Assembly: GCA_965216515.1 (NCBI GenBank)
Contig: OZ244173.1
Span: 2,914,001 to 2,978,000, forward strand
DNA: 64,000 nucleotides
Direction: 5' to 3'
Source: CAXMRP01 sp965216515
GTDB taxonomy: Bacteria; Pseudomonadota; Alphaproteobacteria; Rhizobiales; Afifellaceae
Positions within the stretch are counted from its first letter, which is position 1. Each line of letters opens with the position of its first letter. Under the pieces are notes generated by a model that saw nothing but the letters and a program-made list of their open reading frames with translations, did no database searches and was not told where the DNA came from. Positions 54,066-63,249 of the stretch are shown one piece after another. The position numbers and the translations under genes are program-made.

Positions 54066-55289
54066 GTGGGACAGATTGCCGATGCTCAAATTGGCGGGTT
54101 GGGCGACCGAATTCGCAACGTGACCAGTTCACTGCAGCTAGACACCCGGCTATTGGCGATGATCGGAGCGGTGGTGGCGATTTGGCTGTTCTTCGACATC
54201 GCCACCGGCGGGATCTTCCTTTCGCCGCGAAACCTCTGGAACCTTTCGGTGCAGACCAGCGTCACGGCGCTGCTGGCGACGGCGATGGTGCTGATTATCG
54301 TCTCCCGGAATATCGACCTTTCGGTGGGTTCGCTTCTGGCATTCCTGGGAATTTTCGGCGGGTACGTTCAGACCGAAGTGTTGCCGCTGGAAGGCGCCCA
54401 CACATGGTGGATATCGATCGTGGTCATGATGGTTGCCGGTGCTGCCGCGGGGGCGGCCCATGGCTGGCTGATTGCCCGCTTTGCAATCCCCGCGTTCGTG
54501 GTCACGCTGGGCGGATTGATGTTCTGGCGAGGAGCCGGATGGCTCTTTACCCAGGGTCGCACCGTAACACCTCTCGACACAACCTACAGCTACTTCGGCG
54601 GCGGCTCGATCGGCGAGGCGCTCAGTTGGGTCGTCGGCACGGTCGGATTTGTTCTCTTGCTGGTGATGACTTTCTGGAAACGACGGCGCCGCCTGTCCCT
54701 CGGATTCGAGGTAAAACCCATGTCGATGGAGATTGCCATCCTGGTTGTCGTCGGTGGTTTGATCGCTGCTTTCGTCTGGACGATGAATTCGTACAATTTT
54801 CCGCGGAGTGACGCCGGACGCGGAATTCCCGTACCGGTTCTGATACTGATCGTGGTGTCCTGCGTGATGATATACATCGCCAACATGACCAGTTTTGGTC
54901 GCTACATATACGGTTACGGCGGCAACCCCGAGGCGGCGGAATTGGCCGGCGTGAACACCCGCAAAGTGGTAATCATCAGCTTTGCACTGATCGGTGGGCT
55001 GACAGCTATTGGCGCGGTGATATCAACCGCCAGGCTGGATGCGGCGCCTCTGAGCATCGGCCAGTTGCTGGAGTTGCAAGTGATCGCGGCAGCCGTCATC
55101 GGCGGCACTTCGCTTTCAGGTGGTGTGGGCACCATACTCGGTGCGTTGATCGGTGCGGTCCTGATGATGAGTCTGCAAAACGGCATGGTCCTACTCGGTG
55201 TACAGAGCGCTCCGCAGCAGATGATCATGGCATGCGTGCTGATCTTTGCCGTCTGGTTCGACGTGATTTACCAACGGCGCCGGAAATAG
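54066..55289 (+). CDS. Xylose-type ABC importer permease (XylH-like)
   Basis: 407-aa CUT2-class permease with about ten hydrophobic segments; typical motifs are NLSVQTSVTALLATAMVLIIVSRNIDLSVG-like near the N-terminus, IPAFVVTLGG and AAVIGGTSLSGGVGTI. The start is GTG 54066 after a strong AAGGAGGT; the frame runs further upstream through the control region, which is not coding. 11 bp before the ATPase gene. Confidence 0.9.
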   Translation: MGQIADAQIGGLGDRIRNVTSSLQLDTRLLAMIGAVVAIWLFFDIATGGIFLSPRNLWNLSVQTSVTALLATAMVLIIVSRNIDLSVGSLLAFLGIFGGYVQTEVLPLEGAHTWWISIVVMMVAGAAAGAAHGWLIARFAIPAFVVTLGGLMFWRGAGWLFTQGRTVTPLDTTYSYFGGGSIGEALSWVVGTVGFVLLLVMTFWKRRRRLSLGFEVKPMSMEIAILVVVGGLIAAFVWTMNSYNFPRSDAGRGIPVPVLILIVVSCVMIYIANMTSFGRYIYGYGGNPEAAELAGVNTRKVVIISFALIGGLTAIGAVISTARLDAAPLSIGQLLELQVIAAAVIGGTSLSGGVGTILGALIGAVLMMSLQNGMVLLGVQSAPQQMIMACVLIFAVWFDVIYQRRRK

Positions 55290-55300
55290 GAGGCGGAACC

Positions 55301-56077
55301 ATGACACCGATTGTGGAAATGAAAAATATCTACAAGCGCTTCGGTGGTATCCATGCCGTCGAAGATATGAGCCTCGAACTGTATCCGGGCGAAGTGGTTG
55401 GGCTCGTGGGACACAATGGCGCCGGAAAATCAACATTTATCAAAATGCTTTCCGGTGCTTATACGCTTGATTCAGGACAGATCCGGGTCGATGGCCAGGA
55501 CGTGTACATCAACAATCCGATCGTCGCCAAAGAACTTGGGATCGAGACGATCTACCAAACGCTCGCCCTGGCGGACAATCTGGATACCGCCGCGAACATA
55601 TTCTTCGGGCGGGAAATCAAGACTGCCTGGCGCGCGCTGGACGAACCGGCAATGGAGCATGCGGCGATCAAGGTTATGAAGCGGCTGAATCCGCAATTCC
55701 GCAAATTCCACGATCCCGTCAGCAATCTCTCCGGCGGTCAGCGGCAGTCGGTGGCCATCGCCCGGGCTCTGCAATTCAATGCGCGCATCATCATCATGGA
55801 CGAACCCACGGCAGCGCTCGGCCCACACGAGACGCAAATGGTCGCGGAACTGATCCGTGCGCTGAAGCGGGAAGGCATAGCAATCGTGATGATCAGTCAC
55901 GACCTGCACGACGTCTTTGACTTGTCCGATCGGATCTCCGTCATGAAGAACGGCCGCCATGTGTGGACGGGTCCGGTCGGGGACACGAACAAAGACGAGG
56001 TGCTGCAAATGGTCATCCTTGGAAAGCTGCCCGATGGCAGCTATGCGCCGGGCATTGTCGCCTCCGAAGATGCCTGA
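55301..56077 (+). CDS. Xylose-type ABC importer ATPase, half-size
   Basis: 258-aa single-domain ATPase: Walker A GHNGAGKST, Q-loop YQTLALADNL, signature LSGGQRQSVAIARA, Walker B IIIMDEPTAALG, H-loop MISHDLHD. E. coli XylG has two such domains in 513 aa; the half-size form occurs in other CUT2 systems (for example FrcA) and must homodimerise. The ATG follows AGGAGG. Its last bases overlap the start of the next gene. Confidence 0.9.
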   Translation: MTPIVEMKNIYKRFGGIHAVEDMSLELYPGEVVGLVGHNGAGKSTFIKMLSGAYTLDSGQIRVDGQDVYINNPIVAKELGIETIYQTLALADNLDTAANIFFGREIKTAWRALDEPAMEHAAIKVMKRLNPQFRKFHDPVSNLSGGQRQSVAIARALQFNARIIIMDEPTAALGPHETQMVAELIRALKREGIAIVMISHDLHDVFDLSDRISVMKNGRHVWTGPVGDTNKDEVLQMVILGKLPDGSYAPGIVASEDA

Positions 56078-57674
56078 CGGTTGGGCGACCGCCTGCCTCG
56101 CCGCAGCGTGCCTCAATGCTTCGCCACTTTCCGCGGAGCCGGCATTTCTGGATGTCAGCAACCGTCTGCCTGTCCAGCATGTCTATGATGGCGGATGGGC
56201 CTTTTTCGTGGGTGGTGGCGTCGCCGTCTTCGACTGCGACGGAAACGGATATCCCGAGATCTACACCGCCGGCGGCGAGGGAGCCGCCCGTCTTTTCCGG
56301 AACGTGACAGGAACGCCCGGCGCGCAGCTGCGATTTGTTCTCTCGGATGCGCCCGGGCTTGCCCTGAACGGTGTGACGGGAGCTTATCCGCTGGACATCG
56401 ATGGAGACGGATTGCTTGACCTTTTTGTCATGCGTTCCGGCCCCAACGCGGTGCTGCGCGGGCGTGGCGACTGCGCCTTCGAGCGCGTTGAGCGGGAGTG
56501 GAATATTGCGCCCGGTGACGACTGGACAACTGCCTTCTCGGCAGCTTGGGGCGCCGGTGAAGACTGGCCGACGCTTGCGATCGGCAACTACGTGGACCGC
56601 GACGATCCCGAAGGACCGTTCGGCACGTGCGACGCCCATGTCCTGCAACGCCCGTCGGGAACGGGTTATGCGCCGCCTGAGGCGATCAGCCCCGGCTATT
56701 GCACGCTTTCCATGCTGTTCACAGACTGGAGCGGGAATGGCCGGCAGGAGCTCTGGATCAGCAATGACAGGCATTATTACGTCCGCGACGGGCACGAGCA
56801 GATGTTCCGGGTCTGGCCCAAGCTTGCACCTTATGAGGAGTCGGAGGGCTGGCAGAAAAGCAGGCTCTGGGGAATGGGCATCGCCAGTCGTGACATCACG
56901 GGCGACGCCAGACCCGAAATTGCCGTGACGAGTATGGCGGACCAAAAGCTCTTTCAGCTGCAGGGCGACGGCGAGCGGCCTACCTTCGCCTCCATAGCCT
57001 ACGCGCGCGGGACGACGGCGCATGTTCCGTACATGGGTGACGAGGGACGGCCCAGCACCGGCTGGCACGTGCAATACGGAGACGTGGACAACGACGGGCT
57101 GGACGATCTCTTCATCGCCAAGGGCAATGTCAACCAGATGCCCGGGACCGCGACCAGGGATCCGGACAATCTGCTCATGCAGCAAACGGACGGCACGTTT
57201 CACGAGGCCGGAGCGGTGGCCGGAATCGGGTCGCCCGAGCGTGGACGGGGCGGCGCGCTCGTCGATCTGAACCGCGACGGGCTGCTCGACCTCGTCGTGG
57301 TTCAACGCCGCGCGCCAGTGAAGCTCTACCAGAATGTGACGGAGGGCACCGGCAACTGGCTGAAGGTGCGTTTGGCCCAAGGCGAGGGAAACCGGAATGC
57401 CGTGGGGGGACGGATCGAGATCGACGCTGGGGGACGGCGACAGTTTCGGGAAATCCAGGTCGGCGGCGGCCATGCAGGCGGGCAGGCCGGCTATGAGCAT
57501 TTCGGACTGGGAGTGGCCGGCGCCGCGCGGTTACAGGTGCGATGGCCCGACGGCACAATGGGGCCATGGCACGAGGTGCAGGCGAACACGCACATCCTCC
57601 TTAAAAGAGATGCGGTGCCCGTTCGAGATGATTTTGCAGCCGATGCGCCGGCGTCGGCCGCTGCAAATCAGTGA
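56070..57674 (+). CDS. Secreted FG-GAP/VCBS-repeat protein with ASPIC/UnbV domain
   Basis: 534 aa. Signal peptide ATACLAAACLNASPLSA, then several calcium-binding FG-GAP loops (DCDGNGYPE, DIDGDGLLD, DVDNDGLDD, DLNRDGLLD) of a predicted beta-propeller and a C-terminal UnbV/ASPIC region (GGRIEIDAGGRRQFREIQVG, RWPDGTMGPWHEV). CRTAC1-like proteins of this type are outside the cell or periplasmic and of uncertain function. The ATG overlaps the ATPase stop by 8 bp, so it is translated with the importer, which is an unusual partnership. Confidence 0.87.
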   Translation: MPDGWATACLAAACLNASPLSAEPAFLDVSNRLPVQHVYDGGWAFFVGGGVAVFDCDGNGYPEIYTAGGEGAARLFRNVTGTPGAQLRFVLSDAPGLALNGVTGAYPLDIDGDGLLDLFVMRSGPNAVLRGRGDCAFERVEREWNIAPGDDWTTAFSAAWGAGEDWPTLAIGNYVDRDDPEGPFGTCDAHVLQRPSGTGYAPPEAISPGYCTLSMLFTDWSGNGRQELWISNDRHYYVRDGHEQMFRVWPKLAPYEESEGWQKSRLWGMGIASRDITGDARPEIAVTSMADQKLFQLQGDGERPTFASIAYARGTTAHVPYMGDEGRPSTGWHVQYGDVDNDGLDDLFIAKGNVNQMPGTATRDPDNLLMQQTDGTFHEAGAVAGIGSPERGRGGALVDLNRDGLLDLVVVQRRAPVKLYQNVTEGTGNWLKVRLAQGEGNRNAVGGRIEIDAGGRRQFREIQVGGGHAGGQAGYEHFGLGVAGAARLQVRWPDGTMGPWHEVQANTHILLKRDAVPVRDDFAADAPASAAANQ

Positions 57675-58855
57675 GATCGCTTGCGGCTGTTCTGGGCGGC
57701 AATGGCCTGTTCCAGCTGCGCCAGCGGCCAGTCTTCGGCTAGTGCCTGGCGCAAGACGTCCTGTTGACTGGGTGGGGCCATTCCCGATAGCGGCGAGTCG
57801 ATGTCGAGGTTCGCCGGGAACGGATAGCCCTCCGCTGTCGCCGCGACAACATTGTCAGCCTCACGCCGCGAAATCGCGCCCGAGCCGAGTAGCCGCTTCA
57901 GGTCTTCGTAGACGGCGAGCGTGATGCGGCTGCGTTCGACGATCTCGATCGATCGTCCGTAGGTCGATCCGATCTGGGTCAGATTCGCAAATCGTTGAAT
58001 GTCGGTCGTTCGGTTCTCTCCCGCCGCGTGAAACGTGGCGGGGTTGAAGAACACCATGTCGCCCTTCTCAAGCGGGAGCTGCACATAGGATTCCTCGAAA
58101 AAATCGCGGAATTCCTGCAACAACACCGCGATGTAGCCGGGCATGTAGCTTTGCGAATACGGCAAGAGCTTCGTCGGTCCGCTCTCCAGCGGCATGTCGC
58201 TGTGTGCAATCGCGCCCTGCAAAGTCAGTGACGCCGACAGCGCGTGCTGCGAGGCCGGGTAGCGCTTGAGGATCTCAACATCCTGGAAGCCCATATGGTA
58301 ATCCCGGTGCGCCACCTGCGCCTTGCCGCCCGGCCGGACGACATTGACCTGGGTCGTGATCTGGTAGCCGGAGCCCAGCCAGGATTCTGCGGCGCGCCTG
58401 AATAGCTCGTTGGTGTAGTAGCGGGCATAAAGTTCGGGCGCCCGCATGCAGAGCTTTTCATGCGCATTCCACATCCGGCTATTGGCCCCCGCGGCGGCGA
58501 AATGGTCGCCCTTGCCGGCGGTGGTGGCTTCTTCGTCGGCTATCAATGCATTCAGCTCCTCGGTCACCGCGTCGACCAGACCGAGGTCTTCGTATCCCCG
58601 CTGGATTGCGACAATGCCGGGTCCGCACCGGAACGACCGGTTCCATTCCGCCATCACGGAGCGGGCCTGACCGTCGTCGACCATCGCCCGGCGCATCGCG
58701 TCGCCGTCGTAGACCGGGACGTTGTTGGCGATTTCGGCAGCGTACGGATAATCCCCGGCCTGCGTCTGCTGTGCGACGTGACGCTTGAATGCCTCGAGAT
58801 CGCAATCACTCTCATTCAGCCAAACCGGCTGGTCGGCGCGTTTCTGATCACGCAT
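57668..58855 (-). CDS. Phytanoyl-CoA dioxygenase (PhyH)-family protein
   Basis: 395-aa Fe(II)/2-oxoglutarate oxygenase-like protein. The HxD iron motif is AHRDYHM, the distal His is in NPATFHAAGENRT, with the 2-oxoglutarate-binding Arg following; length fits PhyH relatives. The last 7 bp overlap the 3' end of the FG-GAP gene on the other strand. Divergent from the LacI-family gene (96 bp). The substrate is unknown; PhyH enzymes hydroxylate lipids, amino acids or secondary metabolites. Confidence 0.87.
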   Translation of the reverse strand: MRDQKRADQPVWLNESDCDLEAFKRHVAQQTQAGDYPYAAEIANNVPVYDGDAMRRAMVDDGQARSVMAEWNRSFRCGPGIVAIQRGYEDLGLVDAVTEELNALIADEEATTAGKGDHFAAAGANSRMWNAHEKLCMRAPELYARYYTNELFRRAAESWLGSGYQITTQVNVVRPGGKAQVAHRDYHMGFQDVEILKRYPASQHALSASLTLQGAIAHSDMPLESGPTKLLPYSQSYMPGYIAVLLQEFRDFFEESYVQLPLEKGDMVFFNPATFHAAGENRTTDIQRFANLTQIGSTYGRSIEIVERSRITLAVYEDLKRLLGSGAISRREADNVVAATAEGYPFPANLDIDSPLSGMAPPSQQDVLRQALAEDWPLAQLEQAIAAQNSRKRSH

Positions 58856-58951
58856 CGGTTATTTCTCCCTTGTCCGAACACTCGAACTGCAGCCTAATAG
58901 AGGTACGTCCGCCAGTCGCCCGATCAGTCCATCAGAAATCAATCAGCCGCC

Positions 58952-59986
58952 ATGTCCCGCCGCTTCCCGATAAAGGAAATCGCCCGCCAGGCCGGGTTTG
59001 GCACAGCCACCGTGGATCGGGTTCTGAACGATCGCCCCGGTGTCCGCCGACAGACCGCCAACCGGGTCTTCGCCGCAATTCGCGAACTCGAAGCGCAGGA
59101 GTCACAGCTTTCGATGTCGGGTCGCAAGCTCATGATCGATCTTCTGGTCGAGGCGCCGCATACTTTCCTCAACGCATTGCAGGATGCCGTACTGCGGGAA
59201 TTGCCATTGATTCAGACCGCGATCTTTCGGGTGCGCAACGACATGCGCACTCGTTTCCCCATCGACGGTTTGGTCGCCGCTCTGGACCGGGCGGCGCGAT
59301 TGAAGAGTGATGGCGTTATCGTAATGGCGCCCGACACGACGCCTGTACAGCAGGCCGTCGACCGCCTGATTGCGTCCGGGATCCCGGTGGTGACCCTGGC
59401 GACCGATATGCCCGCGACCGGACGCGCCGGTTATGTCGGCCTCGACAATCATCGTGCGGGAGAGACCGCCGCGTGGCTGATACGCAAGTGGGTACCGCCG
59501 GACGGTGTTGCCCGCGTCCTTGTGACCATGCGCAACAAATCATTCCGCGGCGAGGCCGACCGCGAGGCGGGCTTTCGCTCCGGCATGGCAAGGCACTGGC
59601 CCGAGGCAGAGATCGCACGGCTCGTTCAGGGCGAAGAAGGCCCCGCATTTGGCCAACGCGTGGCTCAGGCCCTGCGCGACGACCCGGCCGCTGCACTCTA
59701 TTCCATTGGTGGCAGCAATCGCGCCATCATGAACGCATTGGCGCGATCGCAAATGGCGCGTCCTGTCATCGTGGGACACGATCTCGATCCGGAGAATCGG
59801 GCGCATCTCGCAGAGGACCGGCTTGATGCGGTTCTGCATCACAATCTGGCCGAGGACATCCGGCACGCATGTCAAACATTCATGTCGGTCCACAGTCACG
59901 GTGCAATCCCGATGCCGTCACAGGGTGCTGTGCTCCGGGTGGCTCTTCCACCGATGGTTCGTCAGCCGCTTGACGGACCGGTATGA
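58952..59986 (+). CDS. LacI-family transcriptional regulator
   Basis: 344 aa. N-terminal helix-turn-helix with hinge (IKEIARQAGFGTATVDRVLNDRPG, about residues 7-30) and a periplasmic-binding-like effector domain (DGVIVMAPDTTP, GLDNHRAGETAAWLIRKW, AEDRLDAVLHHNLAED). The GTATVDRVLN recognition helix is of the LacI/PurR type, matching the 16-bp palindromic sites at 52518, 53999 and 60829. It probably represses the xylose-type locus when sugar is absent. No operator is visible at its own promoter. Confidence 0.92.
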   Translation: MSRRFPIKEIARQAGFGTATVDRVLNDRPGVRRQTANRVFAAIRELEAQESQLSMSGRKLMIDLLVEAPHTFLNALQDAVLRELPLIQTAIFRVRNDMRTRFPIDGLVAALDRAARLKSDGVIVMAPDTTPVQQAVDRLIASGIPVVTLATDMPATGRAGYVGLDNHRAGETAAWLIRKWVPPDGVARVLVTMRNKSFRGEADREAGFRSGMARHWPEAEIARLVQGEEGPAFGQRVAQALRDDPAAALYSIGGSNRAIMNALARSQMARPVIVGHDLDPENRAHLAEDRLDAVLHHNLAEDIRHACQTFMSVHSHGAIPMPSQGAVLRVALPPMVRQPLDGPV

Positions 59987-60793
59987 GTTGCCTTGAACGC
60001 GTCAGGCTTGCGCCAGTCCGCATCGCCAAAACGTATCCGGTTCGCCCGGTTCTGTAATCCTGGACACAGCGTTTGAACCCTGTTCCGGCGCTGAATTGTG
60101 CGGTCCCCGGTGCTCATGCGCGGCAATGCTTGCGCACGGCCGGGGTCGCCGGCGAGCGATAGGCCCGTGGTGTCTCCCCCCAGGTGATGTCTCCCCCCAG
60201 GCGATGCCACACCCCTGTATTGTCTCCCTTTTGCGGCAAATTGCCGGGTCAGGGCGCGGAACAATTCCGCGACAGGTCCGGATCGCGCCGTCCGTGACGC
60301 GCATTCCGCGGACAGCCACGTCTTCGCCGGCGTATCCTGGTCGCCGCGGCACGGTATTGGAGACATCCTTTGATGGCCATTTGCATGTCGATGCCAACGG
60401 GGAAGGACCAGCGCGATTTCATCGATCGCCGATCCGTTCTTCATCACGATATCGAATGCCAGGTGAGATCGCGGCACGTTCTGTTTGCGGCGCATCTTTA
60501 TCCGTTCGGCAGAAGCGGTCCGGTTCGGCGTTCCAGATCGAATACCTGCCCTTTGCACCTCGAGCCTCACCGGGACGGATGCAAACGAGGATTTGCGATT
60601 TCAATGGTTCTGGCCAACTGCGGGAAGAGCCAATGGTGCCCAGGAGTGGACTAGATAGCACAAGTTAAATGTCGGAAATTTCTGTATAAAACTGTTTCTA
60701 AATCGCAATATTCCGTCGTTCATACCCAAGGCGCTCACATGTCAAAAAGTTCGATTCCTCGGTTCAGCAATCCCCATCCCGACAAACTGACAA
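59987..60793. other. 807-bp region without recognisable gene
   Basis: Several long open frames cross it on both strands, but none matches a family or has a clear start. GC falls markedly after 60655. Contains the 17-bp direct repeat described separately. May hold the worn remains of a gene; none is claimed. Confidence 0.5.
60172..60205. repeat. Two adjacent 17-bp direct repeats
   Basis: GTCTCCCCCCAGGTGAT (60172-60188) and GTCTCCCCCCAGGCGAT (60189-60205), one difference. Non-coding; origin unknown, possibly slippage. Confidence 0.75.
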
Positions 60794-60844
60794 TTGTTAT
60801 CATTCAGGCGTTCTTGTAGTATATTGTGTTGCAGCCGGTTGCAG
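60794..60844 (+). promoter_or_regulatory. Orphan sigma-70 promoter with LacI-type operator (site 3)
   Basis: TTGTTA (60794-60799), exactly 17 bp, then TAGTAT (60817-60822), followed by TTGCAGCCGGTTGCAG (60829-60844), two bases off the perfect operator at 53999. The operator overlaps the expected transcription start, the normal place for LacI-type repression. No functional rightward gene follows before the insertion sequences, so the original target was probably lost. Confidence 0.6.
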
Positions 60845-61041
60845 TTTCTCCAGAGTCTGATGCTGTCTAGCACCATCACCGGCCCTACATCTTTGTAGCT
60901 CTAAAGTGGACTGTTTCAGCGGGAGTGATTCGGCATCACCTGGGCATATACTAAGTCGGAAGAAGTGGCACGCTAGATTCGCAGACCAAGTGCGACACCG
61001 GCTATGTCCGGGATCGCCATGGGATCAAATACAATCACTTG

Positions 61042-61530
61042 ATGCTTGAAGAGAGATGCCGCCTGCGCGGCTTGATGGAAATGGGCCATGGAGCCGCTGA
61101 GATCGGCCGCCGGCTTGGCCGGCATCGCGGAACGATTTACCGAGAGATCGCCCGCAACCGCTGCGTCAACGGCTATCGACCCGACAGCGCCGATCGAATG
61201 GCCTGGGTGCGCAAGCTGCGCGGTTCCAGGATCCAGCGCTCCGCCCGCCTGCGCGACTATGTCGGAGACCGCCTTGCCATGGGATGGTCTCCCGAACAGA
61301 TCGACGGGCGGATGGAGCTGGACAGTATGAACGACACTATCAGCGCCGAGTCCATCTACCGCTATGTCTATGGCCCCGCCGGCCGGCGGGCCGGCCGGCC
61401 GCGCTATCTCGCCCAGCGCAAGGCAAAGCGGGCGCGCAGGCGGCGAAACGGGCGTCGACCACCATCCATCCCCAACCGTGTCTCCATTGATCGGCGGCCG
61501 GCCGAGGCCGACACGCGCAGCACCTTCGGA
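61042..61530 (+). pseudogene. IS30 transposase, N-terminal part
   Basis: MLEERCRLRGLMEMGHGAAEIGRRLGRHRGTIYREI is the IS30-family helix-turn-helix start, followed by GWSPEQIDGRM and ESIYRYVYG. The frame is open until it meets the TGA that forms the first bases of the inserted IS3 element. The catalytic domain is separated and lies at 62941. An in-frame TTG at 61039 directly precedes the ATG. Confidence 0.82.
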
Positions 61531-61605
61531 TGACCTGGGTCCCGGAAAGTAGGCCATCCGCGTAGTTAGAATCTGGCTTAATTGGAACTCTTGAAGGAGA
61601 CCGAG

Positions 61606-61884
61606 ATGAGCCGGAGACGCTATACACCTGAACAGATTATCGGAATGCTGCGTGAAGCCGAGATCCGTCTGAGCCAAGGCCAGACGGTGGGCGAGATTTG
61701 CCGCGGTTTTGGTGTGTCGGAGCAGAGTTACTATCGCTGGCGCCGCGAATACGGCGGCATGGAGGTCAGCCAGGTCCATAGGCTGAAGGAGCTGGAGCGG
61801 GAGAATACCCGGTTGCGCAAGGCCGTGTCGGATCTCACGCTCGACAAGCTGATCTTGAACGAAGCCCTGACGGGAAAGTACTAG
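61606..61884 (+). CDS. IS3-family transposase OrfA
   Basis: 92-aa DNA-binding subunit: YTPEQIIGMLREAEIRLSQG, helix-turn-helix SEQSYYRWRREYGGM, and leucine-zipper-like ELERENTRLRKAVSDL. ATG 61606 follows GGAGA. Ends in GGGAAAGTAC, near which a -1 frameshift would join it to OrfB. Confidence 0.9.
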   Translation: MSRRRYTPEQIIGMLREAEIRLSQGQTVGEICRGFGVSEQSYYRWRREYGGMEVSQVHRLKELERENTRLRKAVSDLTLDKLILNEALTGKY

Positions 61885-61907
61885 GCCCTTCACGCCGCCG
61901 GCGCTGT

Positions 61908-62777
61908 GTGGATCATGTGATTGCCAAACTGGAGGTCTCTGAACGCAGAGCCTGCAGCACGCTTGGCCAACACCGGTCCACGCAGCGCAAGATACCTGCC
62001 GGCCGTGCCGATGAGGATGTCCTGACCAGGACAATCATCGCTCTGGCATCCAGGTATGGTCGCTGTGGCTACAGACGCATTCACTGGCTACTTGAACGCG
62101 ATGGCTGGGATGTCAGTTGCAAGCGAGTGAAGCGCATCTGGCGGCGTGAGGGGCTGAAAGTTCCGCAGAAACAACCCAAGCGAGGCCGTTTGTGGATCAA
62201 CGATGGCTCGTGCATCAGATTGCGGCCAACGCACCAGAACCATGTGTGGTCCTACGACTTCGTCCAGGACCGCACTCATGATGGCAAAGCATTCCGGATG
62301 CTCACTGTCCTTGATGAGTACACACGCGAGGGCCTGGCAGTCCATATGAAACGCAAACTCAACAGCCAGGACGTGCTGCATGTTCTGTCAAAACTGTTCC
62401 TGCCCCATGGCCCACCCGAACACATCCGCTCCGACAATGGGCCGGAGTTTGTTGCCAAAGCTGTGCGCCATTGGCTCGGCAGGCTTCAGGTCAAAACCCT
62501 GTTCATCACACCGGGTTCACCGTGGGAGAACGGATACAATGAAAGCTTCAACGGTAAGCTCAGAGACGAGTGCTTGAATATGGAAATCTTCTACACGCTG
62601 AAGGAGGCGCAGGTGCTCATCGAGCAATGGCGATGCTTCTACAACACCGAACGACCACACAGTTCACTTGGCTATCGTCCGCCGGCCCCAAAAGCCATCT
62701 TGCCGCCAGTATCCCGGCTGATCTACCCTTTGGAGCGGGCCAGCCTACCGCCGGTCCGCAGACATGCCAGATTCTAA
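61908..62777 (+). CDS. IS3-family transposase OrfB (DDE integrase core)
   Basis: 289 aa from GTG 61908; the coding frame continues upstream (VLGPSRRRRCVDHV) and is normally reached by -1 frameshifting from orfA, so the fused product is the active transposase. The DDE triad is present: Asp in WSYDFVQDRT, Asp in IRSDNGPEF, Glu in ENGYNESFNGKLRDE. No stop or frameshift seen; likely functional. Confidence 0.9.
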   Translation: MDHVIAKLEVSERRACSTLGQHRSTQRKIPAGRADEDVLTRTIIALASRYGRCGYRRIHWLLERDGWDVSCKRVKRIWRREGLKVPQKQPKRGRLWINDGSCIRLRPTHQNHVWSYDFVQDRTHDGKAFRMLTVLDEYTREGLAVHMKRKLNSQDVLHVLSKLFLPHGPPEHIRSDNGPEFVAKAVRHWLGRLQVKTLFITPGSPWENGYNESFNGKLRDECLNMEIFYTLKEAQVLIEQWRCFYNTERPHSSLGYRPPAPKAILPPVSRLIYPLERASLPPVRRHARF

Positions 62778-62811
62778 CTCTGGAACTGGACCACCAAAGG
62801 GTCCCCGGTCA

Positions 62812-62908
62812 CGACTACATTGAGCGCTTCTACAATCCCCGGCGCCGTCACGCGACGCTGGATTACATGAGCCCAATGGCAAACGAAAAACAAGCTATGG
62901 GAGCTTAA
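62812..62908 (+). pseudogene. C-terminal fragment of another IS3-type transposase
   Basis: HDYIERFYNPRRRHATLDYMSP is the C-terminal end of an IS3-group OrfB (IEGFYNPRRRHSTLGYLSP type), different from the neighbouring element. It begins exactly at the right end of the IS3 element, so that element inserted into, or recombined with, an older copy. Confidence 0.7.
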
Positions 62909-62940
62909 TCAGCCGTCCATCAAACCGGTAGCAGCTCACC

Positions 62941-63249
62941 TTGCCATCAACCGCGCTGCAGACCATCACCCACGATAACGGCGGCGAGTTCGCCCGCCAT
63001 GAACGGGTCAAAGACGCCATTGGCCTTCGCACCTTCTTCTGCGACCCGCAAAGCCGGTGGCAGCGCGGCGGCATGGAGAACGCCAACGGCCGCCTGCGAC
63101 GCGACCTGCCACGCAAGGCCAGCCTCAGCGGCTACAGTGACAATGACATCGACTGTATCGTTTGGAACCTCAACGCTACGCCGCGAAAGTGCCTCGACTT
63201 CAAAACACCAATCGAGGCCTTCGCATCGCAAATCGGTGTCGCACTTTAA
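62941..63249 (+). pseudogene. IS30 transposase, C-terminal part
   Basis: LQTITHDNGGEFARHERVKDA through GGMENANGRLRRDLPRKA to PRKCLDFKTPIEAF is the C-terminal DDE half of an IS30-family transposase, with the second Asp (DNG) and the Glu (ENANG). It continues the N-terminal part at 61042 but has lost the connecting region with the first Asp. Confidence 0.82.

Larger units (their letters stand above)
61531..62811 (+). mobile_element. IS3-family insertion sequence (IS407-like), about 1.28 kb
   Basis: Bounded by imperfect inverted repeats of about 46 bp: left TGACCTGGGTCCC...AGTTAGAATCTGGC and right, read inward, TGACCGGGGACCC...AGTTAGAATCTGGC. Carries orfA and orfB in the -1 arrangement typical of the family. 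No matching 4-bp target duplication flanks it (CGGA left, CGAC right), consistent with rearrangement after insertion. Confidence 0.82.

Noticed and set aside
60172..60205. Short CRISPR-like direct repeats
   Set aside because: The two copies are directly adjacent without spacers, and no cas gene is in the window.
59962..60570. Long minus-strand frame after the LacI gene
   Set aside because: No recognisable motif, no good start, and equally long frames run on the other strand; GC-rich DNA gives such frames by chance.
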